Source: Ignatzschineria sp. RMDPL8A (GTDB lineage Bacteria > Pseudomonadota > Gammaproteobacteria > Cardiobacteriales > Wohlfahrtiimonadaceae). Taken from it: DNA of 64,000 bases. The translations under genes and the position numbers were made by a program. The notes below the pieces were generated by a model. The model was not told the origin of the DNA and ran no database searches. It saw nothing but the letters and a program-made list of their open reading frames with translations. The DNA is taken from contig NZ_JAPPWA010000002.1 of the NCBI RefSeq assembly GCF_029815055.1, positions 1,612,001 to 1,676,000 on the forward strand, in the 5' to 3' direction. Shown here one piece after another: positions 38,290-47,936 of the stretch (position 1 is its first letter; each line of letters starts with the position of its first letter).

Positions 38290-40842
38290 TTGATCACTAT
38301 GCACGAGACTACGCTCTATCGCCTTGAATACGAAGCGCCCAGCTTTTTAATCGATTCCGTTGACCTCACCTTTGAGCTCGACCCGAAAAAAACGCTCATT
38401 ACCGCGCGCTATACCTTAACGAAAAATCCTGACAATCCAAGCCGTGATTTTACCTTGGATGGAAGCGATACCTTAACGCTCGAATCCTTCATTCAAAATG
38501 GTGAAATGCTCGATCTTAAGGCTCTTCGCTTTAATCAAGAAGGTGGGATTTTACTTACGGACCTTTCCGATACGGTGACCCTTGAGATTCAAAACAGCGT
38601 CAGCCCTGAGAATAATCATCGTCTTCAAGGGATTTTCATGACCGATGGGCTCTTTTGCAGTGATTGCGAACCGCAAGGCTTCCGCCATATTACCTATTTC
38701 CCCGATCGCCCCGATGTGATGGCGACCTATCGCGTTAAAGTGATCGCCGATAAGGCTTACCCTGTTCTTCTATCGAACGGCAATCTTCTTGAAGAGGGTG
38801 AGTATGATGAGACGCGCCACTATACCATTTGGCACGACCCCTTCCCTAAACCCACCTATCTTTTTGCGCTTGTGGCCGGCGATCTTGAATTTATTGAAGC
38901 AACGCACATTCGCCCCGACGGCTCGCCCGTTAAACTTCGAATCTACGCCCACAAACCGTTTATTGCGCAGTGTGAATTTGCGCTTGGTGCGCTAAAACGT
39001 GCGATGAAATGGGATGAGGAGCGCTTTGGCCTTGTGTGCGATCTCGATCACTACAATATCGTTGCGGTGAATGATTTTAATGGCGGCGCGATGGAAAATA
39101 AAGGGCTCAATATCTTTAATGCCAAATTTATTCTGGCCGATCCTGATACCGCGACCGACGAGGATTTTAAAACCGTTGAAGCGGTGATTGGGCACGAATA
39201 TTTCCACAACTGGACCGGCAATCGCATCACCTGTCGCGATTGGTTTAACCTCTCCTTAAAAGAGGGATTGACCGTCTTTCGCGAGCAAGAATTTACCGCC
39301 GATCTCCATCACCGTGGCATTAAACGAATTGAAGATGTTGCCCTACTTCGCACTCACCAATTTGCGGAAGATGCGGGCCCGCTTTCTCATCCTGTACGCC
39401 CCGATGAGTGTGAAAAGGTGGAGAATTTCTACACCATGACCATCTATGAAAAAGGCGCGGAAGTGATTCGCCTCTATCAAACGATTTTGGGCCATGACGG
39501 ATTTAATAAAGGCCTGAAAAAATATATTGAAGAGTTTGACGGACAAGCGGTGACTACTGATGAATTTCTCTATGCAATGGAATCGGCCAATGAAACGCAT
39601 CTCACCAATTTTGATCGCTGGTATTCTCAATCGGGAACGCCAGAGCTGCATGCTAGCATCGACTTTCACCCAGAATCAGAGACGCTTCGCTTAGCGCTCC
39701 GTCAAGTGCTTCCCGATAGCAAGCATCAAAAAAATAGAGCCGCGCAACCGATTCCGATTAAATATGCGCTCTTTTCGCAAGATGGCGAGATGCTCCTCGA
39801 AGAGATGCTCGTCTTTAATGAAAATGTGCAGTGTGTGCTCTTCCATGGCATTAAAGAAAAGCCGGTGATCTCGCTACTACGGGACTTTTCAGCACCGGTC
39901 AATCTTCATTTTGACTATACGCTCAAAGAATTAATTCTGATTTTACATGCCGAAACGGACGACTTTGCTCGTTGGGAAGCGATGCAACGCATCTATGAGC
40001 TGATTATTTTTGAGCATTCGACTACAGAGGATAAAGCCCGCGAGTTATTTGAGGTCTTTGAGCCGCTCTTTGCAAACGTGCGCCAATCACCTGAGTTTTA
40101 CGCGCTGCTCTTTACGCTTCCTACCGTAACCGCGCTTTTGCCTAAAATGGAGAGCGCAGATCCGCTCCTTCTGTTTGGGCAAATCAATGGCATTACGCGC
40201 CAACTCGCCGCACATTTTGAGGATCGTTGGCTCGATCTTTATGAGGAATTTGATGGCGATTCACCGGCTCATCGCGCGATTAAAAACTGTGCGCTTAGCT
40301 ATTTAGCCCATATCGAAACCAATCATCCGATTTTGGAAGCGCACTATATGAACGCCACCAACATGACCGATCGTAAGGCCGCATTTACCCTGGCAATTGA
40401 GCATGATATCGCGGTAAAAGAGACGCTTCTTACACACTTTTTAGAGACTTATCGCGACTATCCAACGGTGATCGATTCGTGGTTTGCCCTCCAAGCGCGT
40501 AATCCCAATGTATCCCTTCCGGTGGTGAAAAAGCTCACCGAGCATCCGCAATTTAGCTACAAAAATCCCAATCGCGCGCGCTCAGTCATTGCCGGATACG
40601 GTATGAATGTGGTGGCTATGCAACGGGATATGCCGGCATCATACGCGTTCCATGTGGGTGAAATTGTTAAAGTCGATGGGATTAATCCACAAACCGCTGC
40701 CCGTTTGATCGGTCCTTATACCCGAATCGGCAACTACTCAAGTGAGGATCAAGCCGCTATTTTAGCGCCGCTTAACTCCCTTTTAGAGAGCGATACCCCC
40801 CTTTCAAATAACTTACATGAACAGATTAAGAGGATTATTTAA
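38290..40842 (+). CDS. pepN: Aminopeptidase N (M1 family, alanyl aminopeptidase)
   Basis: Zinc metallo-aminopeptidase for cytoplasmic peptide turnover. The substrate-anchoring motif is GAMENKGLNIF; the zinc site is HEYFHNWTGNRITCRDWFNLSLKEGLTVFREQEF (HExxH and the downstream Glu). It aligns with E. coli PepN from the N-terminus (YRLEYEAPSFLIDSVDLTFEL) to the end. 850 residues from a TTG at 38290 that follows AAAAGGGA closely; an ATG nine bases later is the alternative but is far from the ribosome site. Confidence 0.96.
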   Translation: MITMHETTLYRLEYEAPSFLIDSVDLTFELDPKKTLITARYTLTKNPDNPSRDFTLDGSDTLTLESFIQNGEMLDLKALRFNQEGGILLTDLSDTVTLEIQNSVSPENNHRLQGIFMTDGLFCSDCEPQGFRHITYFPDRPDVMATYRVKVIADKAYPVLLSNGNLLEEGEYDETRHYTIWHDPFPKPTYLFALVAGDLEFIEATHIRPDGSPVKLRIYAHKPFIAQCEFALGALKRAMKWDEERFGLVCDLDHYNIVAVNDFNGGAMENKGLNIFNAKFILADPDTATDEDFKTVEAVIGHEYFHNWTGNRITCRDWFNLSLKEGLTVFREQEFTADLHHRGIKRIEDVALLRTHQFAEDAGPLSHPVRPDECEKVENFYTMTIYEKGAEVIRLYQTILGHDGFNKGLKKYIEEFDGQAVTTDEFLYAMESANETHLTNFDRWYSQSGTPELHASIDFHPESETLRLALRQVLPDSKHQKNRAAQPIPIKYALFSQDGEMLLEEMLVFNENVQCVLFHGIKEKPVISLLRDFSAPVNLHFDYTLKELILILHAETDDFARWEAMQRIYELIIFEHSTTEDKARELFEVFEPLFANVRQSPEFYALLFTLPTVTALLPKMESADPLLLFGQINGITRQLAAHFEDRWLDLYEEFDGDSPAHRAIKNCALSYLAHIETNHPILEAHYMNATNMTDRKAAFTLAIEHDIAVKETLLTHFLETYRDYPTVIDSWFALQARNPNVSLPVVKKLTEHPQFSYKNPNRARSVIAGYGMNVVAMQRDMPASYAFHVGEIVKVDGINPQTAARLIGPYTRIGNYSSEDQAAILAPLNSLLESDTPLSNNLHEQIKRII

Positions 40843-41406
40843 ATGAGTCAGACAGAGAATTTCTCCTTAAACGATCTTATGAAAAACCGCCGCACCATTC
40901 ATCACTATGAGCCGACTCCAGTGCCGGAAGAATTGATTGATGAAGCGCTGTCGCAGGTGATCTATGCGCCGAATCATCATCTCACCTATCCCTATCGTTT
41001 TTACCGCATTGGGGAGTCGACGAAAAAAGCCTTTTTAGCGCGAGCATTTGATGATTTTGCCCAAAAAGATCTGGATACCGCCAATAAAAAGATTGGCCGC
41101 TGGAGCAATATTCCCGGCTGGTTACTGGTAACGCAAACCATTAACGAGAATGAAAAAACGTTTTTAGAAGATCACGCGACGCTTTCGATTGCGATGTATA
41201 TGATGATGCTGAGCTTTCATAAAAATGGCGTTGGCAGTAAATGGTCTACCGCGAGCCTCTTTTCAGGCCCAGCGTGGTATGAGCTTTGCGATATTGATCC
41301 TGAAAAAGAGATTATTCGCGGCGTTTTATGGTTTGGATATCCTGAAAAAATGCCAAAACCGAATGAAAAACCAGCCTATACCGATTTTGTTAAAGTGATT
41401 CCTTAA
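40843..41406 (+). CDS. Nitroreductase-family flavoprotein
   Basis: 187-residue FMN-dependent oxidoreductase of the nitroreductase fold. LMKNRRTIHHYEPTPVPEELIDEALSQVIYAPN carries the N-terminal FMN-binding Arg pattern (RRT/S). The GVGSKWSTASL region matches family FMN contacts, and RGVLWFGYPEKMPKP is the usual C-terminal strand. It resembles YdjA. Substrate unknown. The ATG directly follows the pepN stop, with its ribosome site (GAGGA) inside pepN, so the two are coupled. Confidence 0.88.
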   Translation: MSQTENFSLNDLMKNRRTIHHYEPTPVPEELIDEALSQVIYAPNHHLTYPYRFYRIGESTKKAFLARAFDDFAQKDLDTANKKIGRWSNIPGWLLVTQTINENEKTFLEDHATLSIAMYMMMLSFHKNGVGSKWSTASLFSGPAWYELCDIDPEKEIIRGVLWFGYPEKMPKPNEKPAYTDFVKVIP

Positions 41407-41595
41407 TCGATCAATCCGCTCCTGGCAAAACGGGGCTGTACGTTTCTGAAATTTCGGTCATAATACAATCCTCACGATGATATTTTGATATTTTGTGGGG
41501 ATTTTTTATATACTGAAAAAGCATGTGCCAAAACGTGTGCCAATACTGGTATGATGCTCAATTAACTATTATCAGAGTCAATTAACTGTCAGAGG

Positions 41596-42807
41596 ATGAC
41601 CCATATAATGAAGAAACGAAAACTTGGATTATTAACGCGAATCATCATTGCGATCGCCTTAGGGGGCGCGCTTGGAAACTTCGTACCTGAATGGTTTGTG
41701 CGCATTTTCGCCACCTATAACAATGTCTTTGGCGAATTTATCAACTTCAGCGTTCCGTTAATTATTATTGCCTTTATCGCATCGGGAATTGCAGAGCTTG
41801 GTAAAGGCTCGCAAAGGCTCTTAGGTGCGGCAACGGGCATTGCCTATGTTTCGACCTTAATTGCAGGATTTTTCGCCTTTTTCGTGGCATCGAGCCTGCT
41901 TCCTCGCGTTATTTCACAACCGACCGAAAGCTTTGATGCGCCCGGCGCTGGATTAGCGACCACCTTCGTTGATATCGGCATTGAACCGATGATCGGCGTG
42001 ATGAGTGCGCTTGTATTTGCCTTTGTAATCGGAATTGGAATCGCCTCGCTTAAAAGTAAAGTGCTTCAGAGTGGGTTTAACGAGTTCCGCGAAATCATCC
42101 AAAAATTGATCTCTAAAGTGATTATTCCGCTTCTTCCCTTCCATATTTTCGGGATCTTCCTCAACATGACCTACGCCGGCGAAGTGGCGCGCATTTTATC
42201 GATCTTTGCACTCGTATTTGTGGCCATTATCGTGATGCATTGGATCATTCTCGTCGCGCAATATTCAATCGCGGGAATGGTCTCAGGTCGTTCACCGTTT
42301 GCGCTGATTAAAACTATGCTTCCGGCTTATTTTACTGCCGTGGGTACACAATCTTCAGCAGCGACAATTCCGGTAACCCTGCGTCAATCGATTGAAGCAG
42401 GCGCGAGCGAGCGTGTTGCGGGCTTTACCGTTCCGCTTTTTGCAACGATCCATCTCTCAGGCAGTATGGTAACGCTTGTCACCTGTTCCGTCGGCGTTCT
42501 ACTTCTTAATGGTATGCCCGTTGATTTCCCCATTTACGCGAAATTTATCTTCTTATTAGCCTTAACCATGGTGGCTGCCCCTGGCGTTCCCGGCGGCGCA
42601 GTGATGGCAGCTCTTGGTATTTTAGCGAGCGTCCTCGGCTTTACCGATACCATGCTTGCCCTCATGATGGCGCTCTACCTTGCTCAAGATAGCTTTGGGA
42701 CCGCAACGAACGTCACAGGTGACGGTGCACTTACCCTTATCGTGGATAAAATTGGCGATAAAGAGACCTCAAGCGAGATCGACACCGCACAAAATACCGG
42801 CGCGTAA
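41596..42807 (+). CDS. Dicarboxylate/amino acid:cation symporter (DAACS family)
   Basis: 403-residue secondary transporter with the Glt/SstT-type fold. FVPEWFVRIF then the first spans; the re-entrant loop signature appears as AVGTQSSAATIPVTLRQSIEAGASERVAGFTVPLFATIHLSGSM; the second loop is APGVPGGAVMAALGILASVLG, and the ligand site DSFGTATNVTGDGALT. The family carries glutamate, aspartate, serine or C4-dicarboxylates with Na+ or H+. Two ATGs compete: 41596 sits directly on the AGAGG site, while 41608 (MKKRKLG) has long spacing. The function does not depend on the choice. Confidence 0.92.
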   Translation: MTHIMKKRKLGLLTRIIIAIALGGALGNFVPEWFVRIFATYNNVFGEFINFSVPLIIIAFIASGIAELGKGSQRLLGAATGIAYVSTLIAGFFAFFVASSLLPRVISQPTESFDAPGAGLATTFVDIGIEPMIGVMSALVFAFVIGIGIASLKSKVLQSGFNEFREIIQKLISKVIIPLLPFHIFGIFLNMTYAGEVARILSIFALVFVAIIVMHWIILVAQYSIAGMVSGRSPFALIKTMLPAYFTAVGTQSSAATIPVTLRQSIEAGASERVAGFTVPLFATIHLSGSMVTLVTCSVGVLLLNGMPVDFPIYAKFIFLLALTMVAAPGVPGGAVMAALGILASVLGFTDTMLALMMALYLAQDSFGTATNVTGDGALTLIVDKIGDKETSSEIDTAQNTGA

Positions 42808-42857
42808 GTAGCCCATCTCTTTAATCTACCCCTTTGGTCTACATTTGACTAAACACA

Positions 42858-42909
42858 GAAAAAGACCTTAAGTCATGCCTTTTAAAGAAGCACACTTAAG
42901 GTCTTTTTT
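42858..42909. terminator. Bidirectional terminator after symporter gene
   Basis: Long inverted repeat AAAAGACCTTAAGT / ACTTAAGGTCTTTTTT with A and T flanks, 50 bases past the stop. Confidence 0.87.
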
Positions 42910-43075
42910 ATGCCCATACCAATAGGGCCCTTGAGCGGTAATCACTCATCCATCACCACCTCGATTAAATTCCTTCACAATTGGCTGTGAGGATTCTCTC
43001 CATTTTTCGGCTATTTCTGCTAAAATCAGCACTTGTGCCACATTTTTTCATGATTCATAGGGAGACCCTTCACAG

Positions 43076-43486
43076 ATGACAGAGATTTCTCTCGTCCTAG
43101 GCTTTGATTACGGCGAGAAAAATATTGGTGTTGCCTCAGGCAATGCGATTACTGGTACGGCGCAGCCCGTTACGATCTTAAAATCAACCCACGGCGAACC
43201 CGATTGGAGTGAGGTGGAAGCGTTGATCAAAGAGTATACGCCCGATGCGTTTATTCTCGGCATTCCCTTTACCAAAGATGGGACGGAAACCGATCACATC
43301 AAAAAGATTCGTAAATTTGGCAATCGCCTGCATGGCCGTTTTGGACTGCCGGTTTTTGAAGTGGATGAATCACGCTCTTCGATGGAGAGTGAAGCGTTTT
43401 TAAAACCCTCGCAGCGAAATAAAAAAGGCCAGCTCGATGCGATCTCGGCCGCCATTATTATCGAACGTTGGTTCTCGCCCTTTTAA
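43076..43486 (+). CDS. ruvX: RuvX/YqgF family RNase H-fold nuclease
   Basis: Cytoplasmic RNase H-like nuclease required for maturation of pre-16S rRNA and sometimes described as a Holliday junction resolvase. The acidic residues are in VLGFDYGEKNIGVA, VFEVDESRSSMESE and KGQLDAISAAIIIERW. 136 residues, standard. The yqgE gene normally upstream in gammaproteobacteria is absent. AGGGAGA precedes the start, with TAAAAT as a possible -10 at 43020. Confidence 0.92.
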   Translation: MTEISLVLGFDYGEKNIGVASGNAITGTAQPVTILKSTHGEPDWSEVEALIKEYTPDAFILGIPFTKDGTETDHIKKIRKFGNRLHGRFGLPVFEVDESRSSMESEAFLKPSQRNKKGQLDAISAAIIIERWFSPF

Positions 43487-43541
43487 GGTTGCCATCAAAA
43501 CCGATGCCCCATCTTTATTGTCTATGTTGCTTTAGGATCTC

Positions 43542-44480
43542 ATGCTAACCACTTTGCTTTGGGTATTAACCCCGCTCTTTCTTGGCTTTGCGCTCTATAT
43601 TCAAAACCCGCCCATCTTAAAATTTGTCGATAAGGGCTTGATGATTCTCATCTACTTTATCCTCTTTATTATGGGGCTCAATCTCTCGGTGATGGAAAAT
43701 CTGCTAGCAGAACTCACCAGCATCGCCGGAAAAACGGTGCTCTATATTGTGATGATTCTTGGCTGTAATATGGCTTTTTTCTACATCATCGATAAATATA
43801 TTCCGCTACGGGTTAAGCAAACTTCAAATTATAAACCCTCGAAACTTGAGCTCGTGTTAAACGCTGGAAAACTGCTTGGTTCCATTATTTTAGGCTTAAT
43901 ATTGGGCGTTTTTGTCCAACGTTTGGGCCTTTTAAGTCACAGCATGATGAAGGCAACGGCTGACCATACCGGGCAGATCGCATTGATGATTCTCCTCTTT
44001 TTCGTCGGGATTCAACTTCGCAGTAATGGGATCAGCCTTAAAGCGGTTTTCCTCAATCGCTATGGCATTATTTTAAGCGTCGCGCTCATTATCTCCTCAT
44101 TTTTAGGAGGTATTTTAGCGGCGCTAATGAGCGGTGCTGATCTTATCCAAGGGCTTGCCATAAGCTCCGGCTTTGGCTGGTACTCTCTTTCCGCGAGTGT
44201 CCTGCAAAAAGGATTTGGCCCGACCGTCGGTAGTATCGCCTTTTTTAGCGACCTCTTTCGTGAATTTTTCGCCTTTGCGGTCATTCCCATTATGATGCGC
44301 CGATACCCCCTTTCAGCCATTGGCTCAGGTGGAGCAACCTCTCTAGATTTTGTGCTTCCCGTCATTCAAAAATCCGGCGGGATTCGCGTGGTGCCGATTG
44401 CCATTAGTTTTGGATTTATCATCAATATTATCTCGCCCATTCTGCTCGCATTTTTTGCAAGTTTAGGGAGTACAGGCTGA
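43542..44480 (+). CDS. lysO: LysO-family lysine exporter
   Basis: 312-residue inner-membrane protein of the YbjE/LysO family, which exports lysine and the toxic analogue thialysine in E. coli. Many hydrophobic spans; family stretches include LILYFILFIMGLNLS-like MILIYFILFIMGLNLSV, LLFFVGIQLRSNGISLK, SSGFGWYSLSASVLQKGFGP and the SDLFREFFAFAVIPIMMRR segment. AGGAT precedes the ATG. It follows ruvX by 55 bases without a terminator, so co-transcription is possible. Confidence 0.9.
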   Translation: MLTTLLWVLTPLFLGFALYIQNPPILKFVDKGLMILIYFILFIMGLNLSVMENLLAELTSIAGKTVLYIVMILGCNMAFFYIIDKYIPLRVKQTSNYKPSKLELVLNAGKLLGSIILGLILGVFVQRLGLLSHSMMKATADHTGQIALMILLFFVGIQLRSNGISLKAVFLNRYGIILSVALIISSFLGGILAALMSGADLIQGLAISSGFGWYSLSASVLQKGFGPTVGSIAFFSDLFREFFAFAVIPIMMRRYPLSAIGSGGATSLDFVLPVIQKSGGIRVVPIAISFGFIINIISPILLAFFASLGSTG

Positions 44481-44613
44481 TGCGCAAATAGTAGATAAAG
44501 ATTCGCTGTCTAGTAACCCCATTTTGATCAACTCTTAAGGGGATAGAACGGCGAGCCTACGCGAAATGTGCTACCCTTTTTATCATTCTTTTAATCCTTA
44601 GATTTTGAATATC

Positions 44614-45594
44614 ATGAAAAAAATTCTGCTTGTTAAGACCTCTTCCATGGGCGATTTAATCCACTGTTTTCCTGCACTTACCGATCTTAAAGCCCATTTT
44701 GGCGACGAGCCCTTTGAGCTCACGTGGGTGGTTGAAGAGAGTTTTCAAGACATTCCGCTTCTTCATCCTGCAACGACAAAAATCATTCCCGTTGCGATGC
44801 GCCGTTGGCGAAAAGCGCTATTAAGCCCAAAAACATGGCGCGAATATGGTGCCTTTAAAAAGGCCATGCGCGCCGAAAAGTGGGATTATGTGATCGATGC
44901 GCAAGGATTATTAAAAAGCGTCTTTTTAGCGAAAAAAGCGAAACAGCCGATTCATGGCTTTAATGAAAAGAGCATTCGTGAAAAGGCTGCTGCTCGATTT
45001 AATACCTATCAATATGAGGTCAAATGGCTCAATGGCGCCATTGCTCGCGCTCGTCTGCTATTTTCGCAGATTTTTGGCTACGATCTCACCCCGCAAATCG
45101 ATTTTGGTCTGCCAAAACTTGAAAACAGCAATCCATTAACGCCGGATGAACCGTTTGTCTCGCTCATTCATGGCACAAGCGCTGAATCGAAAGAGTGGCC
45201 GGAAAAAGAGTGGATTGCACTCGGGAAATGGCTGCGTAAGAAGGGGCTCGTTTCGATATTATTTTGGGGAAATGAGCGGGAAAAAGAGCGCGCCGAACGC
45301 ATGAGCCGTGAGATTCCAAAATCGGTGGTCGTTCCAAGACAATCGCTCACGGAAAGTGCTCATATTATCGCGCAATCTAAACTTGTGGTGGCGGTCGATA
45401 CTGGCTTTGCCCATATCGCCAATAGCCAAGAATTACCGCTTGTGATGCTCTTTACCGATAGTAAACCGAGCCACGCCGGTGCGGTTCTCACCAAACATAA
45501 TCGCCATGTGATCAATATGGGCGGAATCGGGCGCGTACCGATGCTCGATGATGTAAAAAATGCCATCGATGCGTTCGATATTTTACCCAAATAA
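44614..45594 (+). CDS. waaC: Lipopolysaccharide heptosyltransferase I
   Basis: GT9-family enzyme adding the first L-glycero-D-manno-heptose to Kdo2-lipid A on the inner face of the inner membrane. It starts MKKILLVKTSSMGDLIHCFPALTDL, close to E. coli WaaC. The donor site region contains LIHGTSAESKEWPEKEW, then VAVDTGFAHIANSQELPLVMLF. 326 residues from ATG 44614; an upstream in-frame TTG is not needed. It stands alone without waaF or waaA, and is followed 26 bases later by the Slam gene. Confidence 0.94.
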   Translation: MKKILLVKTSSMGDLIHCFPALTDLKAHFGDEPFELTWVVEESFQDIPLLHPATTKIIPVAMRRWRKALLSPKTWREYGAFKKAMRAEKWDYVIDAQGLLKSVFLAKKAKQPIHGFNEKSIREKAAARFNTYQYEVKWLNGAIARARLLFSQIFGYDLTPQIDFGLPKLENSNPLTPDEPFVSLIHGTSAESKEWPEKEWIALGKWLRKKGLVSILFWGNEREKERAERMSREIPKSVVVPRQSLTESAHIIAQSKLVVAVDTGFAHIANSQELPLVMLFTDSKPSHAGAVLTKHNRHVINMGGIGRVPMLDDVKNAIDAFDILPK

Positions 45595-45620
45595 CGCATC
45601 ATCAAGCCCAAGGAGAGAGT

Positions 45621-47159
45621 ATGCTGAGCCATTCATTATTGCCCTTGCCTCATTTACAAAAAAATCGGCAAAAACGTTCAGCGCTTCTCTCCTCTATTTT
45701 TTATATAACGCTTACAGCACCCTTATTAATCGGATCAATGTTAATTGGGCAGGCTGCAGCGCAAACACAGGCGCAGACACAAAACTTTAATCACGATCGT
45801 CCTACAGACAATCTCAATCCCATTGCGGACTATACTCACAATGAAACCAGTAGCGACCGAGTAAAACGCCCCGTCGTTCCTGCAAAACAAAGTGGCGAAG
45901 CAGTGGAGATTGAGATCTCGACTCAAGGGCTTGAAAATAATCCCGCGCTCTTAATGTCGCTCCTACAAACGGTGATTGCAGAAAATAATATCCCCGCGAT
46001 GGGCGCGCTACTTCCCGCCTATAAACGCCTGCCCGAGCACTATCAAGACCCAATGCTGATCCACTATATGGAAGGGATGGTAGCAAAAGAGCACCTCGAT
46101 TATTCAAAGGCGATCGCCCACTTTAATGCGATGCTCGAAGAGACGCCAGATCTCCCTAAAATTGAGGTTTCACTGCTTGAGGCCAATCTTGCCAATCGTG
46201 CTCATCGAGATGCGGAAGAAATCATTGAAAAGCTTGAGCGTTATCCGCTTGATGATGGGTCTCGCGAGGCGCTTCAATCCTATCAGGACTATATCAATAA
46301 ACGGGAATCGTTTGAATTTGATCTTGGGCTCAATTATACGGAAGATCGGAATATCAATGGCGCACCGCCGATCGGCGCAAATGCCAATGGATTTGTCTCC
46401 ATTACCGAAGCGGAATCGGCGCACGGGATATCCTATTTTTTCTCCGCTAAAAAAGATTACAACCTTAGCGGACAGCACTATTTCCGCACCAAAGGCGAGC
46501 TCTACGGGCAATATTATTGGGACAATCGCACCTACAATGAGGTTACTGCACGAGTTTACGCGGGTTACGGGTATCAAACCTTTGGTACATCGATTTTTGT
46601 CACCCCATTTTATGAAAAGCGCTGGTTTAGCCAAAAACCCTATGCCCACAGCGTCGGGTTACGAGTGAGCGTCGATCAGATGCTTTCGCCAAAATGGCAA
46701 TGGATGAATATGGCAGAATTTCGCCACGAAACCTATGATCAGCAGCGGAATTTTTTAGATGGAGATCGCTTTATGATCGCCACCACCCTGCTTTACGCCC
46801 CGTCTAATGACCAATTTTTCTTTGCCGGGCTCGATTTTAGTAAAGAGTCCCCTAGTGATGAGTCAGACCAATATATTCGCCGGGGGATTCGTGTCGGTTG
46901 GGGAAAACAGTGGCCCAATGAATTTTCAACCAACGTGCAAGCGAGCTACGCCAAACGTGCCTATAAAGGGGAGGACATCACCCGAATTCAGCGCAGACAA
47001 GATGAATATACGCTCTCGCTCTCCGTGTGGAAACGCGATATCGAATTTTGGGGCATTACGCCAAAACTCTCTGTCAATTGGCAAAAAACCTCCGGCAATC
47101 ACCCTCTCTATAATTACGACCGCTTTAAGTGGTATCTCGATTTTAGTCGCGCGTTGTAA
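45621..47159 (+). CDS. Slam-family outer-membrane protein (DUF560), surface lipoprotein exporter
   Basis: 512 residues. A long signal region ends near AAA-QTQ (about residue 47). The N-terminal periplasmic part (about 90-225) is helical and TPR-like (DPMLIHYMEGMVAKEHLDYSKAIAHFNAML). From about residue 230 the sequence alternates like a beta barrel: FDLGLNYTEDRNINGAPP, VGWGKQWPNEFS, YAKRAYKG, and ends in an aromatic-rich strand, FKWYLDFSRAL. This layout and the GITPKLSVNWQKTSGNHPLYNYD block are typical of Slam proteins, which translocate surface lipoproteins across the outer membrane. No client lipoprotein gene adjoins it. AAGGAGAG sets the start. Confidence 0.88.
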   Translation: MLSHSLLPLPHLQKNRQKRSALLSSIFYITLTAPLLIGSMLIGQAAAQTQAQTQNFNHDRPTDNLNPIADYTHNETSSDRVKRPVVPAKQSGEAVEIEISTQGLENNPALLMSLLQTVIAENNIPAMGALLPAYKRLPEHYQDPMLIHYMEGMVAKEHLDYSKAIAHFNAMLEETPDLPKIEVSLLEANLANRAHRDAEEIIEKLERYPLDDGSREALQSYQDYINKRESFEFDLGLNYTEDRNINGAPPIGANANGFVSITEAESAHGISYFFSAKKDYNLSGQHYFRTKGELYGQYYWDNRTYNEVTARVYAGYGYQTFGTSIFVTPFYEKRWFSQKPYAHSVGLRVSVDQMLSPKWQWMNMAEFRHETYDQQRNFLDGDRFMIATTLLYAPSNDQFFFAGLDFSKESPSDESDQYIRRGIRVGWGKQWPNEFSTNVQASYAKRAYKGEDITRIQRRQDEYTLSLSVWKRDIEFWGITPKLSVNWQKTSGNHPLYNYDRFKWYLDFSRAL

Positions 47160-47553
47160 AGAAAAAGGTCGCACAGAGCGCGCCAATAATGCCGCCTAGA
47201 AGATCGGCCACCGCATCAAATAGATCACCACTTCGGTCAAGCGTATAGTGCTCTTGCAGATATTCAGAGCCGGCGCTGCATATTACAAGAAACATAAAGA
47301 GTAAAAACCAACCCCATTTCCCGCGTGCATCAAAGCGAAGGAGCGGCCCTTTAAAGAGCGCTACTAATAGAAATCCTTCCACTGCAAACAGGGTAAAATG
47401 CACCGCTTTATCGAGATGCGGAATAATCAACGGCACCTCGGGAATCTCGCTTGCTGGCTTAAAAAGAGCGTACAAAATAAAGAGCGACCAGAGAGTTACG
47501 CCCATAAACCAGACGCCATTAGGCCAATTACGAAGACGATTTTTCCAATTCAT
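47143..47553 (-). CDS. VanZ-like membrane protein
   Basis: 136-residue small membrane protein with about four spans. The VanZ-type pattern is seen in IIPHLDKAVHFTLFAVEGFLL, SAGSEYLQEHYTLDRSGDLFDAVADLLGGIIGA. VanZ relatives influence glycopeptide resistance in Gram-positives, but the role in Gram-negatives is unknown. The ATG at 47553 is preferred over an adjacent TTG. Its 3' end overlaps the 3' end of the convergent Slam gene by 17 bases, and no terminator is visible between them. Confidence 0.82.
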   Translation of the reverse strand: MNWKNRLRNWPNGVWFMGVTLWSLFILYALFKPASEIPEVPLIIPHLDKAVHFTLFAVEGFLLVALFKGPLLRFDARGKWGWFLLFMFLVICSAGSEYLQEHYTLDRSGDLFDAVADLLGGIIGALCATFFFTTRD

Positions 47554-47596
47554 CAATGCCGATTCCGTGATTAAAGGGGGGCTTTATTATAAATAA

Positions 47597-47935
47597 TTAT
47601 GCGAAAAGTGCCACTAAATAGAGAATCCCATTTAAAGAAGCGACGCCGACAATAACGCTCACAAAGACATTCTTCCACCAGAGATAACTGCCAAGCACAA
47701 GAAACATCGCACCAACTTTGGCAAAAATATCGGTCATGGAACTCTCGGGAATGGCGAGGCTATTTAAAATTAAAATCATCATCACACTGATGGGAAGCGC
47801 GAAATTAAGCGCCCGTAAAATCGGCGAATCGAGCCATTTAAGCGGGACAAGCGCGGGAAATGCACGAAGGAAAAGCGTGATTACACTCATCAAAAGCGCT
47901 GAGATAAACATTGCGGTTACAGTCATCGTCGTCAT
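47597..47935 (-). CDS. azlD: AzlD-type branched-chain amino acid exporter, small subunit
   Basis: 112-residue membrane protein of the AzlD/YgaH family. It partners AzlC in export of branched-chain and other amino acids. The start MTTMTVTAMFISALL at 47935 is chosen because GGGGAG lies about nine bases upstream and because it directly follows the azlC stop (one base between); the longer open frame would overlap azlC. Family cues: RAFPALVPLKWLDSPILRALNFALPISVMMIL. Confidence 0.88.
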   Translation of the reverse strand: MTTMTVTAMFISALLMSVITLFLRAFPALVPLKWLDSPILRALNFALPISVMMILILNSLAIPESSMTDIFAKVGAMFLVLGSYLWWKNVFVSVIVGVASLNGILYLVALFA

Positions 47936-47936
47936 C

